NCBI GenBank assembly: GCA_045615765.1
Contig: JAZLFM010000010.1
Location: forward strand, 1 to 64,000
DNA length: 64,000 nucleotides
Reading direction: 5' to 3'
Origin: UBA1715 sp045615765
GTDB lineage: Bacteria; Bacteroidota; Bacteroidia; Bacteroidales; UBA1715
Below are positions 27,424-36,034 of this stretch, piece after piece. The position numbers and the translations under genes are program-made. Numbering within the stretch: the first letter of the stretch is position 1; every line of letters starts with the position of its first letter. Below the pieces are notes generated by a model. That model saw nothing but the letters and a program-made list of their open reading frames with translations. It was not told where the DNA came from and did not search any database.

Positions 27424-29292
27424 ATGGCAGAAGTAAATTACACTGAAGACAACATTAGAACTCTCGAAGGCGTTGAACATATTCGTCTTCGCCCTGGTAT
27501 GTACATTGGTAAACTCGGCGATGGTTCACACTCCGACGATGGTATTTATGTGCTTATCAAAGAAGTTATCGACAACTCTATTGATGAATTCCGTATGAAT
27601 GCGGGTAAGGCAATAGATGTAAAGGTAAAAGATGGCAAAGTGCAAGTTCGCGACTACGGCCGTGGTATTCCATTGGGAAAAATTGTAGATTGTGTTTCCG
27701 TTCTTAATACTGGTGGTAAATACGATTCCGAAGCATTCCAGAAATCCGTTGGTTTGAACGGTGTTGGTACAAAAGCGGTAAATGCACTTTCTTGGAAATT
27801 TTCTGCCCAGTCATTCCGTGATGGAAAAACTCGCCGCATAGATTTCAAACAAGGAAAACTGATTTCCGATACCGATATTATTGATGCCGACGCTTCTGCA
27901 CAAAATGGTACTTTAATAGAATTTGAACCAGACTATAGCAAAGGTCTTTTTGAGAACTACGCATTTCGTGAAGACATTATCGAAACGATGATGCGTAACT
28001 ATAGTTATCTAAATACTGGCTTAACTATTCACTACAACGGCAAGAAATTCAACTCGAAAAATGGTCTTCTTGACTTATTGAGCGAAAACTTGCAAAAGGA
28101 TCAAATTGACCCACTTTATCCGATTATTCACATTAAAGGTCACGACATCGAAATTGCACTTACACATACGGAACAAAATGGTGAAGACTATTATTCGTTT
28201 GTGAATGGTCAATATACTATTCAAGGTGGTACTCACCAAGCGGCTTACCGAGAAGCATTAGGAAAAACCATCAAGGAATTCTTCAACAAAAACCAAGAAC
28301 TTGCCGACATTCGTAACGGTATAGTTGGTGCAATAGCCATAAATGTACAAGAACCAGTCTTTGAAAGTCAGACAAAGGTAAAACTTGGCTCACGCGAAAT
28401 GGCACCTGAAAAAGATGGTGTTGTAAGCATTTCCGTAAACAAGTTTGTGAATGATTTCGTAAAACAAGAGCTTGACAACTACCTACATAAACATCCTGAA
28501 GTGGTTGATGTAATGTCAAAGAAAATTCAGGATTCAGAAAAAGAACGTAAGGCTATCGACGTTGTTCGCAATAAAACACTTACCAAACGTGCAAGTTTGA
28601 ACAACCCGAAACTTCGTGACTGTCGTGTTCACTACAACACAAACCACGAGTTACGAGAAGAATCTAGTATATTCATTACCGAGGGTAATTCTGCAAGTGG
28701 TTCTATTACAAAATCAAGAAATGCGGCAACGCAAGCAGTATTCAGTCTTCGCGGTAAACCACAAAATGCATTTCAGTCAAATCCTAAAAGGATCTACGAA
28801 AACGAGGAATTAAGTCTTTTGCACTCCGCACTCAATGTTGATGAATCGCTTGAAAATCTTCGCTACAACAAAGTGATTATTGCTACCGATGCCGATGTTG
28901 ACGGTATGCATATTCGTATGCTTTTGGTAACATATTTCTTGCTGTACTGTCCGGATCTTATTCGCGAAGGACATGTATATATTTTGCAGACGCCATTATT
29001 CCGCGTACGTAATAAAAAAGTAACGAGATATTGCTATACTGACGAAGAAAGAATTGAAGCGCTTAATTCAATTTCTGATCCAGAAATCACTCGATTCAAA
29101 GGTCTTGGAGAAATTTCGCCAGACGAATTCACTGTATTTATTGGGAAAGACATTCGTTTAGAACCAGTTACATTAGGGCAAGATACTCACGACGTGAAAA
29201 AAATGTTGGAATTCTACATGGGCAACAATACACAACAACGCCAAGACTTCGTGATAGAAAACCTTCGCATAGAAGATGAAGATTTACAGTAA
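27424..29292 (+). CDS. parE: DNA topoisomerase IV, ATPase subunit B
   Basis: A 622-residue type IIA topoisomerase B subunit. The GHKL ATPase motifs are EVIDNSIDE, DYGRGIP and LNGVGTKAVNALS. The TOPRIM domain has TEGNSASGS (Glu420) and TDADVDGMHIR. It decatenates daughter chromosomes together with ParC, which is not in the window. Odd point: the usual EGDSA motif reads EGNSA here (Asn422). Length and the KSR...FSLRGKPQN block suit the Bacteroidota ParE rather than GyrB. Its end overlaps the convergent glycosyltransferase gene by 9 bases. Confidence 0.92.
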   Translation: MAEVNYTEDNIRTLEGVEHIRLRPGMYIGKLGDGSHSDDGIYVLIKEVIDNSIDEFRMNAGKAIDVKVKDGKVQVRDYGRGIPLGKIVDCVSVLNTGGKYDSEAFQKSVGLNGVGTKAVNALSWKFSAQSFRDGKTRRIDFKQGKLISDTDIIDADASAQNGTLIEFEPDYSKGLFENYAFREDIIETMMRNYSYLNTGLTIHYNGKKFNSKNGLLDLLSENLQKDQIDPLYPIIHIKGHDIEIALTHTEQNGEDYYSFVNGQYTIQGGTHQAAYREALGKTIKEFFNKNQELADIRNGIVGAIAINVQEPVFESQTKVKLGSREMAPEKDGVVSISVNKFVNDFVKQELDNYLHKHPEVVDVMSKKIQDSEKERKAIDVVRNKTLTKRASLNNPKLRDCRVHYNTNHELREESSIFITEGNSASGSITKSRNAATQAVFSLRGKPQNAFQSNPKRIYENEELSLLHSALNVDESLENLRYNKVIIATDADVDGMHIRMLLVTYFLLYCPDLIREGHVYILQTPLFRVRNKKVTRYCYTDEERIEALNSISDPEITRFKGLGEISPDEFTVFIGKDIRLEPVTLGQDTHDVKKMLEFYMGNNTQQRQDFVIENLRIEDEDLQ

Positions 29293-30393
29293 TTGAGAAT
29301 AAACTGACAATAATTTTTGTTCTTCGTTTTCCCAACAAAGTTCTTGAGAAGCATTTTTGCTATTTGCTTGATACTTTTGTAGTTTCTCTACATTAGAAAG
29401 CATTTCATTTAACTGATTTGCAAGAGTTTGTGCATTTCGCTCCCGTACAATTTCCCCACAAGAATACTGCGAAACAATTGCTTTCATTTCTGGCAGATCT
29501 GATACCAGCACTGGTTTATTTGCTTGTATGTAATCAAATAATTTATTTGGCAGACAATAGTGATAACTTGCTCCTAAATCTTCTTCCAACGAGACTCCAA
29601 CGGTAGCCAATTGCGTGTATTGTGGCAACTCTCCTAAAGGAATTTTTCCTAAAAAAAACACTTTTTTACGCAAGTTCAAACGATCTACCAACTCTTCCAA
29701 TTGCGTACGAACATCACCATCGCCAATAATTACTAAACAAGCATCTACAGTTACAAAAGACTCTATCAACAATTCTAAACCTCTACCAACATTTAATGCT
29801 CCTTGATATAGAACAACGTGAGAATGTGGAAGATTAAGTTGTACCTTATTACAATCTGAATTTCTATAGGGAACATTTCTTACTACAGAAACCGGAATTC
29901 CATATTTTTTTTGATATTCTTTTGCGATTGAATCACAAACAGTCGTAACTGATTGTAACTTTGGGAAAATCCATTTTTCAATAGCTAGCCACAGATTTCT
30001 CACTCGAGGACGATACTGCAACTCTGGTACTTCTGTAAAATACTCATGGCTATCGTACAGTATATTCTTTCTTCGCAATTTCGACGCACAAAAAACACCC
30101 AACAATGTGTCTAAATCATTTGCAGTAGCTATATCAAATCTTCTAACTATCAAATACAGGAAAAAACGGAAGTTCATCTCCGCATAAAAGCACGGACCTT
30201 TGGTAAACAAAAACCGTAAGCGTTTTTGACTATAGCATTGCTGATAAAGCGACAAACTGTTACGCATCTTTCGTCCTACGACCTCAACATCATATCCATT
30301 CTCCGAAAGCGAAGTTGCGACCTTGTGAACACGATTGTCGCACGACAAATCGTTGCTTACAAAAAGTATTATTCGTTTTCGAATGGGAGTCAT
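29284..30393 (-). CDS. Family 4 glycosyltransferase
   Basis: A 369-residue GT-B-fold glycosyltransferase. The N-terminal part starts ILFVSNDLSCDNRVHKVATSLSENGYDVEVVG and contains DSHEYFTEVP. The C-terminal nucleotide-sugar half has VVLYQGALNVGRGLELLIES, IIGDGDV and a late LPNKLFDYIQANKPVLVSDLPEM. It is probably involved in surface glycan synthesis. The ATG at 30393 is preferred over 30414. The gene is convergent with parE and the two stop codons lie inside each other's coding ends. Confidence 0.88.
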   Translation of the reverse strand: MTPIRKRIILFVSNDLSCDNRVHKVATSLSENGYDVEVVGRKMRNSLSLYQQCYSQKRLRFLFTKGPCFYAEMNFRFFLYLIVRRFDIATANDLDTLLGVFCASKLRRKNILYDSHEYFTEVPELQYRPRVRNLWLAIEKWIFPKLQSVTTVCDSIAKEYQKKYGIPVSVVRNVPYRNSDCNKVQLNLPHSHVVLYQGALNVGRGLELLIESFVTVDACLVIIGDGDVRTQLEELVDRLNLRKKVFFLGKIPLGELPQYTQLATVGVSLEEDLGASYHYCLPNKLFDYIQANKPVLVSDLPEMKAIVSQYSCGEIVRERNAQTLANQLNEMLSNVEKLQKYQANSKNASQELCWENEEQKLLSVYSQLL

Positions 30394-30440
30394 AAATACA
30401 TACAAATTATACAAAAATAAGAATTATACAATTCCGCATA

Positions 30441-30533
30441 CCGTACTTTTATTACAATATTTGCAAAATTTAACCGTATTTTTATTACAACATTTATAAA
30501 ATTTAACCGTACTTTTATTACATTTGCATAACA
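30441..30533. repeat. Tandem array: three copies of a 33-bp repeat upstream of ATPase copy B
   Basis: Copies begin at 30441, 30474 and 30507, each opening CCGTAyTTTTATTACA. The first two complete units differ at few positions; the third diverges after TTACA and leads into the start region of the gene, 17 bases further on. The period is 33 bp, the same as the array in front of ATPase copy A. A promoter-like TACATTTG lies within the third copy, so a bound protein would cover the promoter. Confidence 0.85.
30519..30526 (+). promoter_or_regulatory. Promoter -7 box inside the third repeat (ATPase copy B)
   Basis: TACATTTG matches TAnnTTTG and lies 23 bases before the start at 30550, overlapping the last 33-bp repeat. 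Confidence 0.4.
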
Positions 30534-30549
30534 ATTATGCGTAAACATT

Positions 30550-31893
30550 ATGACCAGTTTTAACCGAAAAGCATTAGAAGCGCTACGAAATTGGAGACAT
30601 TCCGACATAAGAAAGCCACTAATATTACGAGGAGCGCGCCAAGTGGGGAAAACCACTCTCGTCAAAGAATTTGCTAAAGAATTCGACGTCTATCTTCATT
30701 TAAATTTAGAGAAAGAAGAAGACAGACTTTTATTTGAGAAGCACACCGACGTTTATGAACTGATACGAGCCATATTTTTTCTTAAAAACAAGGTTTACAC
30801 AGAAAAGAATGTTCTTTTATTTATTGACGAGATACAAAATTCGAAAAAAGCAGTTGCTATTCTACGTTATTTCTATGAGGAGGCGAATTTCATACATGTT
30901 ATAGCAGCAGGTTCGCTTCTTGAGACCTTGATGGATTTACGAAAAATCTCGTTTCCCGTAGGTAGAGTTGAATATTTAGCATTAAGACCATGTTCGTTTC
31001 TTGAATTTATGGGAGCAATGAACAACTTTGACTTGCCATACATAGAGAATATAGACGTAGAAAACGTGCAACACAACAGAATAATGAGATGTTTCCGCAA
31101 CTATACTTTATGTGGAGGTATGCCTGCTGCAATCGTTCAATATTTGAAAAATATGGACATATTGTCGGTTGCGCCTATCTATGAATCTTTGTTAGATTCC
31201 TATAAAGACGATGTAGAAAAATATACAGCAAGCCAGACCATAGTAAAAGTTATTCGAGCCATATTAACTTCAGGATGGCAATGTGCAGCAGAAACTATAT
31301 CATTTGAAGGATTTGCAGGAACAAAATACAAGTCTCGTGAAATGAGCGAGGCGTTTCAAACGATCACAAAAGCTATGTTATTAGAGCTGGTTTATCCATC
31401 CAACAGCGTAGTTTTACCAACGATGCCAAACACGAGAAAACATCCCAAACTCTTATGGTTAGATACCGGCTTAGTAAACTATGCCTCTGGTATTCAACAA
31501 GATGTATTCTCGGTTGACTCTATCACAGATGTTTGGAGAGGCAGAATAGCAGAACATATTGTAGGACAAGAAATACTCACACTTAGCAACTCTATTTCTC
31601 AGAAAAGACAATATTGGCGATGTGACAAAATCGGTTCCGAAGCCGAAGTTGATTTTGTGTACACCAACAAAGGCCTACTGATACCCATAGAAGTAAAGTC
31701 TGGACATAATGCAAAATTAAAATCCCTACATAGCTTTATGGATTCTGCCCCTCACGACGTAGCTATACGAGTTTGGTCACAACCGTTCTCTATAGATACA
31801 GTAAAAACTCAAAAAGGGAAAACTTTCCGCCTGCTAAACATACCATTTTATTATGTGGGCGTGTTACCAAAATTGCTAGAGAAAGAACTATAA
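30550..31893 (+). CDS. AAA ATPase with DUF4143-type C-terminal domain (copy B)
   Basis: A 447-residue AAA_14/DUF4143-type protein. Walker A is GARQVGKT, Walker B LLFIDEIQ, sensor-like AAGSLLE, followed by ALRPCSFLEFM. The C-terminal region (about 330-430) carries SEAEVDFVY and IPIEVKSGHN, which resembles a PD-(D/E)xK nuclease core. It is a distant relative of the gene at 12248-13384, not a recent copy. Like that gene it has three 33-bp repeats upstream. The role of the family is not established; it ends at a strong terminator and borders the GTPase cassette. Confidence 0.87.
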   Translation: MTSFNRKALEALRNWRHSDIRKPLILRGARQVGKTTLVKEFAKEFDVYLHLNLEKEEDRLLFEKHTDVYELIRAIFFLKNKVYTEKNVLLFIDEIQNSKKAVAILRYFYEEANFIHVIAAGSLLETLMDLRKISFPVGRVEYLALRPCSFLEFMGAMNNFDLPYIENIDVENVQHNRIMRCFRNYTLCGGMPAAIVQYLKNMDILSVAPIYESLLDSYKDDVEKYTASQTIVKVIRAILTSGWQCAAETISFEGFAGTKYKSREMSEAFQTITKAMLLELVYPSNSVVLPTMPNTRKHPKLLWLDTGLVNYASGIQQDVFSVDSITDVWRGRIAEHIVGQEILTLSNSISQKRQYWRCDKIGSEAEVDFVYTNKGLLIPIEVKSGHNAKLKSLHSFMDSAPHDVAIRVWSQPFSIDTVKTQKGKTFRLLNIPFYYVGVLPKLLEKEL

Positions 31894-31923
31894 CAAAGTA
31901 GCAGAAAGTCTGCTACCTTGTTT
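31894..31923 (+). terminator. Terminator between ATPase copy B and the convergent cassette
   Basis: A 12-bp stem with one mismatch (31894-31905 with 31909-31920; core GTAGCAGA/TCTGCTAC) and 3-base loop, starting at the stop codon of the ATPase gene and followed by TTTGG. It may act in both directions. Confidence 0.6.
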
Positions 31924-31951
31924 GGTTTAACTGTATATAGTTTTGTATTTA

Positions 31952-32230
31952 TCAGGATTTCAACCCTTTATATACAAACCATGCTGCACTCAACAAATCT
32001 ATTACCACCCAAATGGATTTTGGTAAATAGACAGGGATTAACGGATTAAACAAAATAGCAACTGCCACCCACCCTATATTTTCAGAAGAAATTCCTTGAT
32101 CCAATTCCTGCACCAATGCCAACACTGAAATTATTGTTATTGCTATTCGCAGAAAAATATAATAACCGTATGGTAATGGGAAACAAGCAACGACTAATAA
32201 GATTGCCGATATGACGAGTAGTTTTTTCAT
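31952..32230 (-). CDS. Small membrane protein (DUF6804-like)
   Basis: A 92-residue protein with three to four hydrophobic segments. The pattern FPLPYGYYIFLRI near the N terminus resembles small membrane proteins that I recall as DUF6804; this assignment is from memory. The start at 32230 follows the stop of the upstream peptidase gene by 11 bases; an in-frame ATG at 32266 would overlap it. It is the last gene of the minus-strand cassette. Confidence 0.65.
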   Translation of the reverse strand: MKKLLVISAILLVVACFPLPYGYYIFLRIAITIISVLALVQELDQGISSENIGWVAVAILFNPLIPVYLPKSIWVVIDLLSAAWFVYKGLKS

Positions 32231-32241
32231 GGGCTTATGTT

Positions 32242-33051
32242 TTATTTTACAGTTATATGAAAACAAGCCTGCCGTTTTTCATATTTAATACAGCATTTCC
32301 CTGCATCTTTATATTTTTTTAACACTAATGCCAAAACTTCTTTCAACTCACCATCCCAATAAATAAAGCCATCTCCTATTTTCGCAAAACGCTTATAGCT
32401 TATATCGAAACTGGTTCCAAATTGATGAACACTATGTCGGCTTGCATTAAAGTTATTTCTTGATAAATTCCTTACATCTTCTACCGTACGCGTAACAGAA
32501 CTTAATAAAATTCTTCGTTTTGGCATATTTCTCTTAGCCAATTCCGCTTGAAAATCTTTTGCAATATCTTCTATTAAGATTTTTGTTTCCGGTAAAACAT
32601 AAGGATGTGAATGAGTTAGTGCATCTATTTTAAAAGACTCACTGGTTGCTATTTTTACGAAACCATATTTTCTTGTATAATCGGCAACATTATTTCTTCT
32701 TTCTACTAAAGCTATAGGATGTCCTCCTTGTAGTTTTAACAGTTTATGTTCTTTTAAAACACCTTTAACGGCAGCTTCATGTTTCGATTGCAAATCATTA
32801 AAATCATTTGCATATTTTCCTTTATAGATTTTTCCATGCCCTTTCTTTGGTGTTCGTACAACATAATTACCTTCAGACTTAGTCCAACGATAAGCCTTTC
32901 TTACAAAACGCTTTGTTGATTTTAGTACTTTACAAGTTATTGTTCTTTTATAACGACCATGTGCTATTGTAAAATCTATGCCTACGCAAAGTACAAACAA
33001 GATAAGCACCCCTATTAAGGAATACAAAACTATCTTTGATTTTTTACTCAT
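32242..33051 (-). CDS. M15-like peptidase domain protein (DUF5715-like)
   Basis: A 269-residue protein with one N-terminal membrane anchor (about residues 7-28). The C-terminal half has SRHSVHQFGTSFDISY, which matches the H-x6-D zinc-binding pattern of M15/VanY D-Ala-D-Ala carboxypeptidases, and a closing CFHITV that could supply the third ligand. Proteins of this shape are called DUF5715 in Bacteroidota, as far as I recall. It probably cuts peptidoglycan stem peptides in the periplasm. Its start overlaps the end of the GH25 gene by 8 bases. Confidence 0.72.
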   Translation of the reverse strand: MSKKSKIVLYSLIGVLILFVLCVGIDFTIAHGRYKRTITCKVLKSTKRFVRKAYRWTKSEGNYVVRTPKKGHGKIYKGKYANDFNDLQSKHEAAVKGVLKEHKLLKLQGGHPIALVERRNNVADYTRKYGFVKIATSESFKIDALTHSHPYVLPETKILIEDIAKDFQAELAKRNMPKRRILLSSVTRTVEDVRNLSRNNFNASRHSVHQFGTSFDISYKRFAKIGDGFIYWDGELKEVLALVLKKYKDAGKCCIKYEKRQACFHITVK

Positions 33052-33718
33052 TGCTTTTCGTTATCATCAATTCCGACAAATCACAATACAACACATCGTA
33101 ATCAACCCTTCCTTTTACGCCTGGTACTGCCTTTATAGCTTTTTGATGTATTACACAATTGGTTGGCTTCTTACTATTTACATCACCACTCCAGAATATA
33201 CAATCATCAAAACCGGTAGAGAAATATCTCTTATAATAACTTCCTGTAGTATAAAGGATTATTGAACTACAGCCATATTCTTTCTTGCATTCATCAGCAA
33301 ATGTCCGAACCATCTTACGTAATGTTTCTTTACCTAAACCAGCAATGGCTTTTGTTGGCTCTACATCTATAATTGGAACTATATCAATATTGTTACCAAC
33401 TGTTTGTATATAATTTCGAATCTGATCTTTAATTTTCGACGTAGGACTCAACAAATGATAGGCACCAACAGGAATTCCTTTCTTTTGCGCCTGTTCACGA
33501 TAGGCATTAAATTTTGGATCTTGGTAAGTTGCCCCTTCGGTTGCTTTAAGCATAACATACGAAGCTGTTACCTTGTTCCAATCCTCCACAGTATTATGAT
33601 GAGACAAATCTATCCCATAACCTTTTTCTTCTGTAACTGATTTATAAGAGGTAGAGTTGCAGTTACAACAACTTGCCATTAAATAAACAATGGCGATGAA
33701 AGAAAATATTTTTTTCAT
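33044..33718 (-). CDS. GH25 lysozyme-like lipoprotein
   Basis: A 224-residue lipoprotein (lipobox LMASC). The GH25 signature is clear: YGIDLSHHN at the start of the barrel, then YVMLKATEGATYQDPKF, PVGAYHLL and VPIIDVEP with the catalytic acidic pair. It would cleave the glycan strand of peptidoglycan. It overlaps the M15-like peptidase gene by 8 bases, making a two-enzyme wall-hydrolysing unit that follows the coiled-coil gene on the same strand. Confidence 0.88.
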   Translation of the reverse strand: MKKIFSFIAIVYLMASCCNCNSTSYKSVTEEKGYGIDLSHHNTVEDWNKVTASYVMLKATEGATYQDPKFNAYREQAQKKGIPVGAYHLLSPTSKIKDQIRNYIQTVGNNIDIVPIIDVEPTKAIAGLGKETLRKMVRTFADECKKEYGCSSIILYTTGSYYKRYFSTGFDDCIFWSGDVNSKKPTNCVIHQKAIKAVPGVKGRVDYDVLYCDLSELMITKSNE

Positions 33719-33841
33719 TTTTTTTTAATACTGTTTTTATGAATTCAAGACTTAATCTTTTTTGGTCACCTCCATGTACTTGTTTTTCGCAATTGGAATT
33801 AGTATCAAAATAATAATGTTCTTTTTCCTAATCGTCATAGT

Positions 33842-35062
33842 TTATTTTGCTTCAAGTACATAACTCTCCTTCACCTTTCCATCAACTTTTAATACTAATC
33901 GATAAGGTGTTCTCTTGGACAAATAATATTTTCCCTTATATGGAGACAAAACTGCTCCTGACATAACTTCTAATTGTAATAAGTAACTTCCAATTTTATT
34001 ATTTTGACTTTTCCCAGACATCTTAAGACTTGAAATTTCTCTACGCAATGCTGCAATTGTTACACCATTTTGCTCGTCTTGCTTCTTTAATCTTTCGTTG
34101 TCTTCTTTTACTACTTGATAAAATTTCTTCTCTATATAATTTCTCTGATAATTACTTATTAATTTTTTGCTTTCTGCTTTTTCCGTCAACAAACTTTCTT
34201 TTTCTGCTGATAAATTCGAAATGCTATTATTTAATGATAATATCCGAGTAGATAAGTTTTCATTCTTTGTTTCCAAGGATTTTATATTCATTTCAAGTCG
34301 CTTAGAAGAGCGCAAAAGGCCAAAAATAGAAAACCCCAATATCATAGAAAATATAATAAGCAATGAAACAACTGTGGTTCTCTTCTTTTCTCGGTTTAAC
34401 TTATCATACTCTTTTTTAAGTTCCTCTAAGTTATCATTTACCTTTTTATTTTCACTACTTTTAGTTTGAATAAGATTGACAATTTCATTTACAAAATTCT
34501 TTTTTGAAGGTCCGCTGTTTTTTGATACTGAAACAATCGTACAATCTTGAAAGGCCGTAACAAACGGATATTTACTAAAATTACCCTCATTAAAACATCT
34601 TTTCGTCCCAATTTCCTTTGAGAAATTTACTAATGGTAATTTTTCAAAAGAAGATTTTTTATGTTCTAATTCACTTAAAATAAAAGATGAAATCTTTTCA
34701 TAATGCACATGATCTAGAAACGCATTTCCTACATTTTCAGAAACAACAACTTTACCTTTTTCGTTTATATTCAGAATTTTTCCATAAAAGATAAGTTGTT
34801 CCAGCGCTTCTTCAAAAAGAGAAAATAAAATTTCGGTTTCCAAGAAAACCACTCCATTGGTTTCAACACAGAAACCTATAGTATTAATCTCGTCTATTTT
34901 TTTATAAAAAACGTGGTACATAATTGAACCACTTCGAAAATAAATTAACTGCCTTAAAGAATCAGAGATTTTATAGGCCTCTTGAAAAACTTCTGAACAA
35001 TCTTTAGGATACTGTAAATGCAACGTATCACAATTCCCTAATATATATATATTACAATTCAT
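33842..35062 (-). CDS. Coiled-coil membrane protein of unknown function
   Basis: A 406-residue protein. An N-terminal globular region (1-180) contains TIGFCVETNGVVFLETEILFSLFEEALEQ. A basic linker and one membrane helix follow (about 230-250), then a long coiled coil (251-350) and a small C-terminal beta region (LSPYKGKYYLSKRTPYRLVLKV). The N-terminal segment resembles TIGFQNEFCLDFENLFKLFDLVYEK of the protein at 36035-36985, so the two seem to be distant paralogues with a shared sensor-like domain. The coding sequence is strongly AT-rich. No family recognised. Confidence 0.72.
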   Translation of the reverse strand: MNCNIYILGNCDTLHLQYPKDCSEVFQEAYKISDSLRQLIYFRSGSIMYHVFYKKIDEINTIGFCVETNGVVFLETEILFSLFEEALEQLIFYGKILNINEKGKVVVSENVGNAFLDHVHYEKISSFILSELEHKKSSFEKLPLVNFSKEIGTKRCFNEGNFSKYPFVTAFQDCTIVSVSKNSGPSKKNFVNEIVNLIQTKSSENKKVNDNLEELKKEYDKLNREKKRTTVVSLLIIFSMILGFSIFGLLRSSKRLEMNIKSLETKNENLSTRILSLNNSISNLSAEKESLLTEKAESKKLISNYQRNYIEKKFYQVVKEDNERLKKQDEQNGVTIAALRREISSLKMSGKSQNNKIGSYLLQLEVMSGAVLSPYKGKYYLSKRTPYRLVLKVDGKVKESYVLEAK

Positions 35063-35181
35063 TCTTTTAATAAAAACCGTTCAACTTTTTTGGAGCCATA
35101 TCAAAATCGGACAATATGTAATTAGCCAAAACAGTTAAATTTGTAAAAAGGAAGTTTAACCCCTTGAAAACTAATATCCTA

Positions 35182-35475
35182 TTATGCAATAGACCTAGAA
35201 AATATTTCCATACAACTAACAGGGAACAATATTGCGAATATAAAACCAATTGTTCCTGTTATAATTGATAGTTTTCTAAAATGAAATAAGTTAAAAATAA
35301 ATGACAAACTAAATGATGATATGCTAATCACCAAGATCATTATAAGAAAACAATTAATTTCTCCATATGTCCAATTATTTCCTGTACAAAAGTCGTTTAA
35401 AATATGTATACAGTCGTTAATAAAGAAATCTGCTTTGTTAACTGGATTTGTAATAGGTGCGTTAATCATATTCAA
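35182..35475 (-). CDS. Small membrane protein of unknown function
   Basis: A 97-residue protein with two hydrophobic helices (about residues 42-63 and 71-90). Cysteines in the N-terminal part (DCIHILNDFCTG) could form a disulfide if exported. It lies 39 bases after the retropepsin-like gene on the same strand within the cassette. No family recognised; the reading frame is supported by its place in the gene run. Confidence 0.5.
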   Translation of the reverse strand: MNMINAPITNPVNKADFFINDCIHILNDFCTGNNWTYGEINCFLIMILVISISSFSLSFIFNLFHFRKLSIITGTIGFIFAILFPVSCMEIFSRSIA

Positions 35476-35513
35476 ATATTAATAATATTGTCGTAAAAAT
35501 TTACAAGTTTGAT

Positions 35514-36032
35514 TTATTTTCGGGTAAATACAATTACTTGTTTATCGTTATCAATTTTATATGTTCTAGAAATATTATCTAATACCTCTGTACCCAATAA
35601 TACAGGAGCTTCCATATTTAAATCTACATAAGCAATAACATCTTCAAGAACTAATTTTTCATCTAATTCTACCTGATGTAATCTTATCTTCAGATTTTCT
35701 ACAACACTACCATCTGCAATTACAGAATTTGCAGTTCCCAAAACATCATACTGAGCAATCTTACCACTTTTAATCAGTAACTGTAATTCAGCCAAAGACA
35801 TGCTTACACCAACAGAACATCCGGTATCAAAAATGGCTTCGATAGGTGTACCATTGATTTTTATCTCAACGTATTTTGTTCCATTGTCATCTCTAAAAGG
35901 AATCTGAATATCTGACGAATGCTTTTGATGCTTAATTGGTAAATCCTCAACCACAGAATTCGAGATTTTACCATCACAAGAAAACATTAAAAAAGCACCT
36001 ACAAATATAGGTATCAAACATACTTTTCTCAT
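35514..36032 (-). CDS. Retropepsin-like aspartic protease lipoprotein
   Basis: A 172-residue protein. The start at 36032 gives a lipoprotein signal peptide (lipobox LMFSC); an upstream ATG at 36122 would overlap the preceding gene by 88 bases. IEAIFDTGCSVGVSMS is the D-T-G-x-S active-site loop of clan AA retropepsins, and VLLGTEVLDN is the later hydrophobic-Gly motif. Proteins with one such domain work as dimers. The substrate is unknown; it may cut a partner in the same cassette. Confidence 0.75.
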   Translation of the reverse strand: MRKVCLIPIFVGAFLMFSCDGKISNSVVEDLPIKHQKHSSDIQIPFRDDNGTKYVEIKINGTPIEAIFDTGCSVGVSMSLAELQLLIKSGKIAQYDVLGTANSVIADGSVVENLKIRLHQVELDEKLVLEDVIAYVDLNMEAPVLLGTEVLDNISRTYKIDNDKQVIVFTRK

Positions 36033-36034
36033 AT

